Origin: JAGOUA01 sp964428975
GTDB lineage: Bacteria > Patescibacteriota > Patescibacteriia > 2-12-FULL-60-25
Direction: 5' to 3'
NCBI GenBank assembly: GCA_964428975.1
Contig: CAYSAI010000001.1
Coordinates: forward strand, 234,051-298,050
DNA length: 64,000 nt
Within the stretch, counting starts at the first letter, position 1. Each line of letters starts with the position of its first letter. The position numbers and the translations under genes are program-made. Below are positions 42,935 through 50,430 of the stretch, in pieces. The notes below the pieces were generated by a model. It was not told the origin of the DNA, searched no databases, and saw nothing but the letters and a program-made list of their open reading frames with translations.

Positions 42935-44947
42935 TCAGTTCAGAGGCGCGTCGGGGGAGGTGGGGGACACCTCCGAGGGCTCGACGGCCTGGATTTCTGC
43001 TGCGGTGGGCTCGAGGGCGGAGATGTCTCCGTGCCTCAGCGCCGCTCGCTCCTCCTTGGAGAGCTGGGTGCTGCCCTTGGGCTTGCCACCGCGCTCACCC
43101 TCCTTGGAGGAGCTCTTCCGGTCTTCGACGCGCTTCTGGCGCCGCGTCTCGCCCCGGGAGGGCTTCTCGACCTTCGGGCCGTGGAAGGTGAACACGTCAC
43201 CCGACGGCGGCCGAATCGAGAATTCCGTCCCGTTTTTCCCGGTGATCGCCCAGCCGTTGCCGGGAAGGGCGGGGTCCTCGCCCGGACGCAGTCGCTCGTT
43301 GAGCTTCTGCACCCGCGCGCGGTTGACGTCCTCCTGCGTCGCCGGCCGACGCGGGTCGTTCACCTGCGGGTTCGCGATGACGATCTCCGTACCCGGCGTC
43401 TTGAGGCCGAGCTCGCGCTCGATCTCCGGAAGCCGCTCGATGATCCCCGCGACGTCCGCGAGGCGCTCCGTCCCGTCTTCGTCCTTCACGACGTAGCCGA
43501 GCTGTTCCACGAGGTGGAAGGCGTTCCGCTTCGTTGCGTGGAAGATCACGCTCACGATCCGGTCGCGGAAGTCCTCTCGCTCTTCGAGAGTCTTGGCATA
43601 CTCCTGGACCGCCCTCGTGTCGCTCGGATCGATGGCGAACACTTCCGTGTCCACGTCGATCGCGAGCAGCGGGTGGGCGCCTGCGTTCAGCCACTCGGCG
43701 TTGCAGACGAGGACCTTCGAGCGCATGGCCTCGAGTCGAACGAGGTTGTGTGCCCCGTCGATCGTGCCGCGCTTCTCGGCCTGCTTGCGCAGGTAGCCGC
43801 ACTGCTCGTGCAGCTTCGTGACCGTCCACCGGACGTCACCGCGTCGCATCGCCTTTCCGCCGTAGAGGTGGAAGAGGTGACGCCGCGTGTCCCCCCTCTG
43901 CTTGTCTCCGTCGGGGTAGGTCATGGACACGGCGAGCGCCGCATCCATGCTCGGCAGTTCGAGATTCACGACCGAGTGCACCACGTGCATCCCGTCGTTC
44001 TTCTCGTCACCGAGAAGCTCTAGCGTGCGCCCGAGTACCGTCTCGATCAGCTCGAGTCTCGTGTCGCCGTTCCGGAGTGTGTCTCCGTACGCCTGACGCG
44101 CGCTCTCGAGCGCCTGCTCGCGTTCCTGCTCGGCCGCCGCCTTGTAGGACGGCAGCATGTCGGCCGCGCAGCCGACTCCCGCCTCGAACTCCGAAAGGTT
44201 CTCCTCCGAGACGTCCTCGGGGGGAACCATCGGCAGCTCGAGCCTGGTCTCGCCGTCGCCCACCACATGGGTGAACGGGACTTCGAGCCTCGCGAGCCTG
44301 TAGTCGCTCCGTACGACGTTGCAGGCCGCGATGGCCTTGCCTCGTCGGATGCGTCGTTCGACGGCCGCGCCCGTGTTCTGAGCGATCCACGTGTCGGCGA
44401 GTCCGAACGCGGTGTCGTCTGAGTCCACGGTCACGCAGGGCACGTCTCCGAGAGGCGTGATCCCTGCCGCCTTGTGCTCGGTGAGCGCGTTCTTGATGGC
44501 GCTCGTGAGCGCGTCGACGCGCGGTCCGTTCGGGAACACGTACGCGAGCTTCTCGAGCCCGGCGTTCACGATCCCTTCGCACGCGCGCAGGCAGTGCCGC
44601 GCCGTCTCGACGCTCATCCCCGACTTGGGGTGACGAACGTTCATGATCGACCCCACGTTCTGGGCGTAGTAGGACATGACGTCCGCCTTCGCCTTCGTGA
44701 TCGTCTTCTCACGCACGAACATCATCAGGGGCATGACGTTCACCCCCTCCGGAAAGGCCGCCCGCACCTCGGGCTCGATCGGCGCCTTGCCGTCCGCGAT
44801 GGCGAACAGCTTCTTCAGCGCCGCCACGATCCCCGCCCTGAAGGCGAGGAGCCACGTGAGCTGAACGACCTTGTCTCCCGCCGCCGCGAAGGGCGTCGAG
44901 AGAACGTTGACCGACGCCGAAACCTGAACAGACTTTTCGTTCGACAT
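42935..44947 (-). CDS. Large GC-rich cassette gene, 670 residues, unknown
   Basis: The product starts MSNEKSVQVSASVNVLSTPFAA and ends in a charged, low-complexity tail (KRVEDRKSSSKEGERGGKPKG, then EPTAAEIQAVEPSEVSPTSPDAP). The middle is mixed alpha/beta, with WTVTKLHEQCGYLRKQAEKRGTIDGAHNLVRLEAMRSKVLV. I recognise no domain. Codon third positions are almost all G or C, unlike the neighbouring ruvC. The start is not certain: the best ribosome binding site (AAGGAGG near 44980) points to a GTG in another frame about 20 bases upstream. Mobile-element origin is inferred. Confidence 0.75.
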   Translation of the reverse strand: MSNEKSVQVSASVNVLSTPFAAAGDKVVQLTWLLAFRAGIVAALKKLFAIADGKAPIEPEVRAAFPEGVNVMPLMMFVREKTITKAKADVMSYYAQNVGSIMNVRHPKSGMSVETARHCLRACEGIVNAGLEKLAYVFPNGPRVDALTSAIKNALTEHKAAGITPLGDVPCVTVDSDDTAFGLADTWIAQNTGAAVERRIRRGKAIAACNVVRSDYRLARLEVPFTHVVGDGETRLELPMVPPEDVSEENLSEFEAGVGCAADMLPSYKAAAEQEREQALESARQAYGDTLRNGDTRLELIETVLGRTLELLGDEKNDGMHVVHSVVNLELPSMDAALAVSMTYPDGDKQRGDTRRHLFHLYGGKAMRRGDVRWTVTKLHEQCGYLRKQAEKRGTIDGAHNLVRLEAMRSKVLVCNAEWLNAGAHPLLAIDVDTEVFAIDPSDTRAVQEYAKTLEEREDFRDRIVSVIFHATKRNAFHLVEQLGYVVKDEDGTERLADVAGIIERLPEIERELGLKTPGTEIVIANPQVNDPRRPATQEDVNRARVQKLNERLRPGEDPALPGNGWAITGKNGTEFSIRPPSGDVFTFHGPKVEKPSRGETRRQKRVEDRKSSSKEGERGGKPKGSTQLSKEERAALRHGDISALEPTAAEIQAVEPSEVSPTSPDAPLN

Positions 44948-45289
44948 TGATCTTGCGCGAGCCGGTTTTTCACCGTCTCGCCTCCTTGATGAAATCGACC
45001 TACTGACGAGCAATGCTTCCGCGCGTCACCATGACGACACGTAAGCACGATCTCCAGGGATGAACCATCCCCACCTCTATTCTTCAAAGAACGTTCCGTT
45101 TGGCGATCTGCTCGGGCTTCGGTCAGAAACGTCCTCAACGTACCATGCAGTACGTTTGCGGTTTTCTGCCCTCCAGCCCGTCGCATCTCATCCAAACGTC
45201 TACGTTCTCATGTCATCACTTGAAGAAGAAAGATGGAGACACGTCTTCGAAAGACGTGCCAGATACAAGGGACGAACGTCCCCCGCGGT
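44948..45289 (-). other. Leader and hairpin region between two cassette genes
   Basis: This stretch of about 340 bases holds perfect hairpins GGGACG/CGTCCC (45269-45282), CACGTCTT/AAGACGTG (45240-45258) and AACGTAC/GTACGTT (45137-45156), then AAGGAGG near 44980. Short frames occur, for example an 18-codon one starting MRCDGLEGRK and a 22-codon one starting MVHPWRS behind AGAGGTGGGG, but none is convincing. Confidence 0.5.
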
Positions 45290-45655
45290 TCATGGCGCAC
45301 TCGCCTGGTGGGAGGTATTCGCGTTGTCGCGATACTCCGCTTTGGCTTCAGCCGTCGCTTGCGCGAAAGCTTCTGCCCACCAAGCCTTTGTCGCCCGTTC
45401 GGCGTCGGCGGCCTTGCGGACCTCCAACATCACCGAAGGGTCCTTGCGGAGAGCGCGCCGCTCATCCACGAGAATGCCGATCAGAGCCCCGAAGGGATGA
45501 TCAGCACGCGACCACCATACTGACACCGTCACCCAGCCACGCAAGAGCCTCTCCAGCTCCTCGTGCTTCTCGGCGGGGCAGGCGATCCCCCCGATGTGGT
45601 CCAGCACCGCACTCGCGATGCGACCGACCGCTCTCGATCGCGCGTCGTCGCTCAT
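45290..45655 (-). CDS. GC-rich cassette gene, 121 residues, unknown
   Basis: The protein starts MSDDARSRAVGRIASAVLDHIGG behind GAGAGG. It is helical and ends with an Ala/Glu-rich stretch (AEAFAQATAEAKAEYRDNANT). It has no recognised domain. The sequence upstream of its start runs into the assembly gap, so its operon context is incomplete. Confidence 0.65.
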   Translation of the reverse strand: MSDDARSRAVGRIASAVLDHIGGIACPAEKHEELERLLRGWVTVSVWWSRADHPFGALIGILVDERRALRKDPSVMLEVRKAADAERATKAWWAEAFAQATAEAKAEYRDNANTSHQASAP

Positions 45656-45681
45656 CTTCGCGAGCCTCTCGAAGAGGATGT

Positions 45682-45781
45682 NNNNNNNNNNNNNNNNNNN
45701 NNNNNNNNNNNNNNNNNNNNNNNNNNNNNNNNNNNNNNNNNNNNNNNNNNNNNNNNNNNNNNNNNNNNNNNNNNNNNNNNN
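45682..45781. other. Assembly gap (100 Ns)
   Basis: Exactly 100 undetermined bases, the conventional filler for a scaffold join of unknown length. It lies inside the GC-rich island and truncates a gene. Confidence 0.99.
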
Positions 45782-45906
45782 TCCGTGTGCGGCGCGTCGA
45801 TGAAGAGCGCGCCGTCGTAGTTGGGGTGATTCCGGGGGATAACGTTCCCCGAAGTGACGTTCTGCGTAGGGGCGCAGAAGACCTTACCCTGAGCGGTATT
45901 GCTCAT
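45782..45906 (-). CDS. Partial cassette gene cut by the gap
   Basis: Only the first 41 codons are seen: MSNTAQGKVFCAPTQNVTSG, then VIPRNHPNYDGALFIDAPHT. AAGAGAAACAG lies before the ATG. The rest is lost in the Ns, so it should not be joined to the frame on the other side of the gap. Function unknown. Confidence 0.55.
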
Positions 45907-45933
45907 GAAACTGTTTCTCTTGCATCTTGATCC

Positions 45934-45960
45934 GTCATTCCCGCGAAGGCGGGAACCCAG
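45934..45960. repeat. REP-like palindromic repeat
   Basis: It reads GTCATTCCCGC, then GAAG, then GCGGGAACCCAG. The stem is TTCCCGC/GCGGGAA. It matches the widespread repeat whose translations read like RHSREGGNP. A diverged copy in the other orientation is at 47660-47694. Confidence 0.75.
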
Positions 45961-46081
45961 CCCAGAGGATCAGGAGAAGCGCATCAATTTCACGAGCATT
46001 ACACATTCAAGGTGTGGAACCACCCACTCTCTACCGACACGTTTCGACGCATGGGCGACGTTCGTATCAGCAAGGAGTGAT

Positions 46082-46119
46082 GCCCGACGAGAATCGTCAG
46101 GCAGTGGGCCTTAGAGCCC
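46082..46119 (-). repeat. Double-hairpin element after the 169-residue gene
   Basis: The compound hairpin is at 46082-46102: GCC, mismatch, GACGA, loop GAA, TCGTC, mismatch, GGC. The simple hairpin GGGC/GCCC at 46106-46119 overlaps the stop codon at 46111. Confidence 0.55.
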
Positions 46120-46620
46120 GAACCGTTCACGGATCAGTACACGCAAGGGGCGTGCGTTCCGCTTCCAGTTCTCGCGCATGGCGAGGAGTCTCGCCAATCC
46201 CTCCCACGAGGTGAGCGTGCTCATCCACGCCTCGACCTTTTCCGCCTGCGTTCCTGCGTGGGGGAGGATACCCCGCAGGAGTTTCTTCAACCGATTGATC
46301 TCGCCGTCGAGCTCGCACTCGGGGAGGCCCGCGAGGTAGGCGAACCCGTCGTGCACCTGCCAGAGGATGTTCAGCACCCCCTCGCTGACGGTGGGGATCT
46401 CATCCCACGGATCCTCCTCTTCCATCTCGCGATCCGGTACGCACTCCTCTCCGTAGAGTACGTGGAGGGGGATCGGGTTCTCTCGTAGGAACGTGGCGAG
46501 ATCTTCGCCCGCATCCTCCTGCCGCGGCTTCCACCGCGACGGCACCCGCTTCATGCCGGCGGTCCGGTTCATGTCGCGAGCCCGCAGCCTCAAGGCGCCC
46601 CCATCCGTTTGCTCGCACAT
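46111..46620 (-). CDS. GC-rich cassette gene, 169 residues, unknown
   Basis: I chose the start MCEQTDGGALRLRARDMNR because ACGGAGAACG precedes it. The protein is basic at the N-terminus, acidic in the middle (DREMEEEDPWDEIP) and helical at the C-terminus (EGLARLLAMRENWKRNARPLRVLIRERFGL). It is the first gene after the promoter at 46692-46720. No domain is recognised. Confidence 0.68.
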   Translation of the reverse strand: MCEQTDGGALRLRARDMNRTAGMKRVPSRWKPRQEDAGEDLATFLRENPIPLHVLYGEECVPDREMEEEDPWDEIPTVSEGVLNILWQVHDGFAYLAGLPECELDGEINRLKKLLRGILPHAGTQAEKVEAWMSTLTSWEGLARLLAMRENWKRNARPLRVLIRERFGL

Positions 46621-46691
46621 GGTGCGTTCTCCGTGAGCCATTTCCAGCTCGTGAATATTCGTTACCGCGAAATTACGGCAAACGATGCGCT

Positions 46692-46720
46692 ATGGTACCA
46701 AAAAGCCTCTCTTTTGTCAA
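46692..46720 (-). promoter_or_regulatory. Island promoter, minus strand
   Basis: CTTGACAAAAG is followed after a 17-base spacer by TACCAT. The next gene on this strand starts about 70 bases downstream. It is divergent from the host-like gene at 46782. Confidence 0.7.
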
Positions 46721-46781
46721 GCCGCGGCTTACAAATAAGCTGCTTGGCGAACACGAGCGATTTTTGCTAGAATCTAGGCAT

Positions 46782-47165
46782 ATGCCTTCCACAACCGTTA
46801 CGATCTCTAAAAAAGAGTACAAAGAGCTTCTTGCGTGCCGTGTTCACGTTGAGCGAACGAAGGCTCTTAGAGCAAAAAAACCGCTCAAGAAAGCGAAAAA
46901 ACAGAAACACATCATCGAAAACGATGATGTACGTGATTTTAAACCGGAGTTCCTTCGTTCACTGAACGCATCATTACGGGATATGAAAGCAGGTAAGCAT
47001 CGTGTTCTTCGCTCTTCAAGAAGAGGCGATTGTTTTATTGAAAGTGGCTCATCGAAAGGACATCTATCGTTAACGTTTTCTCTCTTCAAAACGCGTGTTT
47101 TGACGAAAGAAAGCGTCCCCATGAGAAAGATGTGTAGCGCCATGGGGGAGCGCGAAGAAAGCTAA
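46782..47165 (+). CDS. Small basic protein resembling CPR antitoxins
   Basis: A 127-residue protein starts MPSTTVTISKKEYKELLACRVHVERTKAL, an opening typical of small antitoxin-like proteins in CPR genomes. A Lys-rich stretch (KKPLKKAKKQKH) follows, then FKPEFLRSLNASLRDMKAGKHRVL, which resembles the usual antitoxin linker. No toxin gene is adjacent, and the C-terminus looks read-through-like. Composition is host-like and AT-richer than the flanking islands. A TTGGCG...TAGAAT promoter directly precedes the ATG. Its end overlaps the convergent gene by four bases. Confidence 0.55.
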   Translation: MPSTTVTISKKEYKELLACRVHVERTKALRAKKPLKKAKKQKHIIENDDVRDFKPEFLRSLNASLRDMKAGKHRVLRSSRRGDCFIESGSSKGHLSLTFSLFKTRVLTKESVPMRKMCSAMGEREES

Positions 47166-47554
47166 TCATCCGGGAAGAACGGCACCTCGATCAACTGCTT
47201 GGTGCCACGCACGAACTGCGTGCGGTTCTCGGTATACTGCGTTACCTGAAAGGCGGTGGGGGGATGGTACGGACCGCCGCCCTCCGTCCAAACGAAGACA
47301 CGCTCGTTATCGATACCGTGCCTGCTCTCGCTATTCGAAACGTAACGATCCGGAAAGAATCCCGTCTTGTTCTCCTTCACCCCGCAACAGGGCCAGCAGA
47401 TGATCCAGCTGCCATTCGGGAGCGTCTTCAACGCTTCCCAGATGCTCTCTGCCCAATAGCCGCAGTGGCCGGGGTCGTGCAACTTGCAACGCGCCATGAC
47501 AGCGTCGCGCACTACCTCGGACGAAAACGCAACCAGCTTCGTGTGCGTGGACAT
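47162..47554 (-). CDS. Cassette gene, 130 residues, unknown
   Basis: The start MSTHTKLVAFSSEVVRDAV lies behind a strong CTGGAGG site. The protein has Cys/His-rich stretches (ARCKLHDPGHCGYW, IICWPCCGVKENK) that might bind a metal, and ends KQLIEVPFFPDD. The long upstream extension of the frame reads through a REP-like repeat and is not coding. Function unknown. Confidence 0.65.
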   Translation of the reverse strand: MSTHTKLVAFSSEVVRDAVMARCKLHDPGHCGYWAESIWEALKTLPNGSWIICWPCCGVKENKTGFFPDRYVSNSESRHGIDNERVFVWTEGGGPYHPPTAFQVTQYTENRTQFVRGTKQLIEVPFFPDD

Positions 47555-47659
47555 GGTATCCTCCAGCGAGAGATGGACTGCATCGTGCGCCTTGGGGATA
47601 TTCCACCCGTTGTACACACGATGGTTGTTCACCTCACCTTTAGGCTCTTCTGTATCCAT

Positions 47660-47694
47660 CTGGGATGGATTCCTGCCTGCGCAGGAATGACAAC
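47660..47694. repeat. REP-like palindromic repeat, second copy
   Basis: TTCCTGC and GCAGGAA pair around CTGC, followed by TGACAAC. Read on the minus strand it translates as CHSCAGRNPS, a well-known product of this repeat family. It is oriented opposite to the copy at 45934. Confidence 0.75.
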
Positions 47695-47762
47695 GGAAGA
47701 AAACAAAGGTGAGGAGCCCGCTATGCAGATGCACAGCGAGCTTCAGCCATGGAATTGTTCTT

Positions 47763-47807
47763 CGTTTCACGCCCATGAACGTGAGACGGATGTGATGAAT
47801 CACATCC
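47763..47807 (-). repeat. Double-hairpin element after the DHH-like gene
   Basis: The simple hairpin GGATGTGAT/ATCACATCC touches the stop codon. A compound hairpin follows, with CGT, mismatch, TCACG, loop, CGTGA, mismatch, ACG. Confidence 0.65.
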
Positions 47808-48695
47808 CTACGGGACGATCGCGCTCACGATCTCGAACACCTCGTCGGGGGTGAGGCGCGACCGCGAGCCGTCCTCGTTCCGCGGGGCTCCGCCGATCGT
47901 CGACCCGCCGCCCCATCCCGCCTCGCGCTCGAGCAGCGCGTGGAGGATGGTGCCCGCCTTGGTGTGCGGGCCGACGTGGAAGTGCGGGATGATCTCGCTC
48001 TTCTTGCCGACGGTGTAGGCCACCGATCCGTCGGGCATCTCCTGGTACGCGATGGCCCTCATGCGCCCCTGCGCGTAGAGCAGATCGAAGATGAAGTCAT
48101 CCGACTTCGCCATCACCCAGCCGTTGCCGGTGTGGGTGATCTCGAAGGAACGCTCCTTCTCCACCGCTGCGCGAGGCTTCCACGCGAGGGTACCGGCCAC
48201 GAGCGCGTCGATGTTCGCGACGCAGATTTCGAGCAGCGCCGCGAGGTCGGCCTTGCCGTACGTCTTCGCGCGGCGGAGGTCGCTCTCGGGCTTCATTGCG
48301 CCTTGGTAGAAGGCGTCCCCGAGTGCGGAATCGAGCGCGGGGTAGGCCGGCCCGTGCGCGTCGATCGCGCCCACCGTCTCGACGAGCATCCGCACGCGGG
48401 GCTCTGCGATCCTCGACGGATTCCGCAGGAGCCACACCGCGAGCGCGGTGTCGCCGTCGATGTCGTTGATGAATACCGTGTACCCCTCGGTGTTGAATCC
48501 GAGGAGCAGCGCGTCCATCACTTGCTGGCACGTCGCCCGCGTCACGAGACGCAAGCAGTTGTCGTGGTGGTCGAACGAGAAACGCTCGCCCTCCACGTCG
48601 ATGTTCGGCCCCTGACAGTACCCGTCGAGCGCGAGGCTCTTTCGGGGGAGGGTCTCGAAACCGACGACGAGGCCGCGATCGATCTGGATTTCCAT
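47808..48695 (-). CDS. DHH-superfamily-like phosphoesterase, GC-rich cassette gene
   Basis: A 295-residue protein. FSFDHHDNCLRL at 39-50 supplies a DHH motif, and FINDIDGDTALAVWLL at 75-90 looks like the DxDxD motif of DHH phosphoesterases. RATCQQVMDALLLG lies between them. The family includes RecJ, oligoribonucleases and cyclic-dinucleotide hydrolases, so cleavage of a small nucleotide or single-stranded nucleic acid is plausible. A DHHA1 domain is not obvious. The start MEIQIDRGLVVGFE follows GGTGGATGAAG. This is the only island gene for which I can suggest an activity. Confidence 0.7.
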   Translation of the reverse strand: MEIQIDRGLVVGFETLPRKSLALDGYCQGPNIDVEGERFSFDHHDNCLRLVTRATCQQVMDALLLGFNTEGYTVFINDIDGDTALAVWLLRNPSRIAEPRVRMLVETVGAIDAHGPAYPALDSALGDAFYQGAMKPESDLRRAKTYGKADLAALLEICVANIDALVAGTLAWKPRAAVEKERSFEITHTGNGWVMAKSDDFIFDLLYAQGRMRAIAYQEMPDGSVAYTVGKKSEIIPHFHVGPHTKAGTILHALLEREAGWGGGSTIGGAPRNEDGSRSRLTPDEVFEIVSAIVP

Positions 48696-48803
48696 GTATC
48701 TTCATCCACCGCGCTTTCTCAGCGACGATGGCTCATGAGAGTTGTTTCTTCTTCGTTCGTCCTCAGGATTCCTCCTTTGGATCGAACAAAGATGCATCAC
48801 AAG

Positions 48804-48902
48804 CCTCATCTCACGCCTTCATACGAGATGCAGGGGTGGGATGAGGGTTGATTGCTTGAAATAGCTTTGCCCCCGCCGACGTTTTGACGCGTCGACGGGG
48901 GC
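48804..48902 (-). repeat. Two compound hairpins
   Basis: At 48869-48902, GCCCCCG, mismatch, CGACG pairs with CGTCG, mismatch, CGGGGGC. At 48804-48846, CCTCATC-CAC-CC pairs with GG-GTG-GATGAGG. They precede the DHH-like gene on the minus strand. A possible short gene runs through them. Confidence 0.6.
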
Positions 48903-49013
48903 TCAGGTGGAGCTCTGCTTCTCCATGGCTCACCACTACGCAGGTGACTCGTTGCACTGTTTGGCGCGACCCTAACGAGGAACATGCTTCCCCGGAACGA
49001 TGGTATGTCATCA
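48811..49013 (-). CDS. Possible small coding region, frame ambiguous
   Basis: Two overlapping minus-strand frames look equally protein-like. One starts MTYHRSGEACSSLGSRQTV with its ATG on the previous stop (TGATG) and ends at 48811. The other starts MPVRDDIPSFRGSMFLVRV at 49024 and ends at 48806. Third-position GC is similar in both. The TGATG junction favours the first. Function unknown. Confidence 0.35.
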
Positions 49014-49184
49014 CGCACGGGCATCGTTCAGACGCCGTACGTTGCAAGAATTCAGAATGGGGGCCAGTGCACGTTGCTCTCCCTTCTGTCTTTTTCTCGA
49101 GGCTTCTTGCTCGCGTTCCCACCGCCTCTTCTGTGGGACGAGCGTGATGACGACGTTTTTTTTGTCGCAAACGATGAGTTTCAA
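49011..49184 (-). CDS. Small cassette gene, 57 residues, TTG start
   Basis: The frame starts at TTG 49184 behind GGAAAGTGGTGAG and reads MKLIVCDKKNVVITLVPQKR, then a charged helix (RWEREQEASRKRQKGEQRA) and LNSCNVRRLNDARA. Amino-acid use is typical of a real protein. It ends at a TGATG junction. No family is recognised. Confidence 0.5.
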   Translation of the reverse strand: MKLIVCDKKNVVITLVPQKRRWEREQEASRKRQKGEQRALAPILNSCNVRRLNDARA

Positions 49185-49240
49185 CCCATCGGCTCACCAC
49201 TTTCCTGCCGCTCATGCGACGGCAATTCGAGTGCCATCGA

Positions 49241-49435
49241 TCAGGGCTTGCGTTGATGTGCCCCAACCGACCATTCGCGGAATACGTCCGCTGCGTTGTC
49301 CCCACTATAGGGAACGACGAGCCCGTCCAGCAGCGCGTGCGGACGAGCATCGGTGCCATTGCCAGGAGTTGCACCTGTGTTTTCCACCACCCTTGCGGGG
49401 AGAGCGCTCGCTCTTTTTTTGTGGAACAACGGCAT
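49241..49435 (-). CDS. Small cassette gene, 64 residues, unknown
   Basis: The frame reads MPLFHKKRASALPARVVENT, then GTDARPHALLDGLVVPYSGD and FREWSVGAHQRKP. It starts just after the compound hairpin at 49443-49485. Its ribosome binding site (GGGAAACC) is weak. A TGCCG/CGGCA hairpin follows its stop. Confidence 0.5.
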   Translation of the reverse strand: MPLFHKKRASALPARVVENTGATPGNGTDARPHALLDGLVVPYSGDNAADVFREWSVGAHQRKP

Positions 49436-49442
49436 TCGGTTT

Positions 49443-49536
49443 CCCGATAGCTGCTCTCAAAACGTGTTTGAGAGAACCTATCGGGCGATGAGCAGAGGCT
49501 CATCGTCAGGGGTCCAGCCGGGGGAGAGCCCCCGGC
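49443..49536 (-). repeat. Hairpin trio within the large island
   Basis: The compound hairpin CCCGATAG-CTG-CTCTCAAA pairs with TTTGAGAG-AAC-CTATCGGG at 49443-49485, eight perfect pairs in each stem. GATGAGC/GCTCATC lies at 49487-49504, and GCCGGGGG/CCCCCGGC with loop AGAG at 49517-49536. No U-run follows. Confidence 0.75.
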
Positions 49537-49667
49537 GGGAATGGTGTCTCGATGCTGTCATCCGCGCCAGCGATGGCACAGGACGAGGCAGAGCGAGACT
49601 GATTCTTCGCGCGCTCGGAGGAACGGCGCTCGGAATCGTCCATGCTTTCGCAAGGACTTTCTTGCAT
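49506..49667 (-). CDS. Possible small cassette gene, 53 residues
   Basis: The frame reads MQESPCESMDDSERRSSERA, then SASSCAIAGADDSIETPFPP and ends PRLDP. It is Ser-rich and acidic. No good ribosome binding site precedes it, and a strong hairpin lies inside its last codons, so coding is uncertain. Confidence 0.3.
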   Translation of the reverse strand: MQESPCESMDDSERRSSERAKNQSRSASSCAIAGADDSIETPFPPGALPRLDP

Positions 49668-49817
49668 GAGGCCAAACTGTTCGCCCGCAGTACTTCACCT
49701 TGCTAGGGCTACTCGGTGGGCTACTTAGCACAGCATCTCACATACAAGAATTCGTTCTCTCCTTTTGCGTTCGGAGGAACGGGGACTAGCCTCCATTCGG
49801 CATGTCCCCACGGGTTT

Positions 49818-50159
49818 TTAGCTATCCCGCCGCCTAGAGGCAACGCGTACATGTTCCAATGCACGAGCCGCCTGTTCCGAGGGTGTATCGCCTCCCTTGG
49901 GTAAACGCTCGACGAGGACTTGCACCTCGTTCTCCCGCGTTAGCGAGAGAGGATGGATCACATGATCCTTCCGTTTCTGAGTCGGGCTATCTCGGGCCGC
50001 GTGGAACTCATCCACGATGTCAGGTGGCGGGTTTCTGCCGCCGTTTACACCTGTACGCCCTTTTTCCCGATCCATACTCCGTTCCATCCCTCGAGCAACT
50101 TGAAAGGTTTTCAGTATTCCGCAAGCGGAGCACCTACTTCCCTCGCCTATGCGTTCCAT
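49818..50159 (-). CDS. Cassette gene, up to 113 residues, unknown
   Basis: The C-terminal 70 residues (PPPDIVDEFHAARDSPTQKRK, DHVIHPLSLTRENEVQVLVERLPKG, EQAARALEHVRVASRRRDS) look like genuine protein, and codons are ordinary. The start could be at 50159 or at an internal ATG near 50084 behind GGAACGGAG. A GGGGAC/GTCCCC hairpin follows the stop. Function unknown. Confidence 0.5.
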   Translation of the reverse strand: MERIGEGSRCSACGILKTFQVARGMERSMDREKGRTGVNGGRNPPPDIVDEFHAARDSPTQKRKDHVIHPLSLTRENEVQVLVERLPKGGDTPSEQAARALEHVRVASRRRDS

Positions 50160-50185
50160 CGTGAGATGAAGCGTAGAGGCGAGGT

Positions 50186-50247
50186 GTCGTCAGCAAGGGT
50201 TGCCGACGACCAGCCGTACTTTTGTTCTCGGAGAGGTACTATCTCCG
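50186..50247 (-). repeat. Double-hairpin element after the 58-residue gene
   Basis: The simple hairpin CGGAGA/TCTCCG is at 50229-50247. The compound one at 50186-50210 is GTCGTC, mismatch, GCAA, loop, TTGC, mismatch, GACGAC. Confidence 0.7.
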
Positions 50248-50253
50248 TCCGCT

Positions 50254-50430
50254 TCATCCGAAGCGGAGCTCCTTCCTACGCTTGTGGCCGTAGGCGCCCG
50301 CCTCGAGCCCGGTCTCGAACGACCGTTCTCGCCACCCCTCGAGGGTGGGGGAGGCTTCCTCCCTGGGCTGCTCGGCCCAGAAGAGGCAGTTCTCCTCGCG
50401 AGGGGCGGGGGGACACTTCGTGAAGCGCAT
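50254..50430 (-). CDS. Small cassette gene, 58 residues, unknown
   Basis: The start MRFTKCPPAPREENCLFWAE lies behind AAAAGGAGAAAAACC, one of the best ribosome binding sites in the island. It continues EEASPTLEGWRERSFETGLEAGAYGHKRRKELRFG. Third positions are strongly GC. It has two Cys and a basic end. A compound hairpin, GGGG-TGAGAG/CTCTCA-CCCC, lies just upstream. Confidence 0.62.
   Translation of the reverse strand: MRFTKCPPAPREENCLFWAEQPREEASPTLEGWRERSFETGLEAGAYGHKRRKELRFG

Noticed and set aside
43031..44023. 330-residue plus-strand frame in the large island
   Set aside because: It is the complement of the 670-residue gene and arises from high GC at third positions. Its Arg/Leu-rich composition is typical of shadows.
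47555..47803. N-terminal extension of the 130-residue gene
   Set aside because: It reads through a REP-like repeat (CHSCAGRNPS), and a strong GGAGG site marks the start at 47554.
49000..49491. 163-residue plus-strand frame
   Set aside because: No ribosome binding site, erratic composition rich in Cys, His and Arg, and overlap with better minus-strand small genes.
48811..49503. 230-residue minus-strand frame
   Set aside because: It spans several stems, and only its last 66 codons look coding. The rest conflicts with better-supported short genes in other frames.
28831..50247. Canonical integron attC sites
   Set aside because: The array logic and hairpins recall integron cassettes, but the stems lack the conserved RYYYAAC/GTTRRRY ends, the cassettes often share promoters or two-gene modules, and no integrase is in the window.
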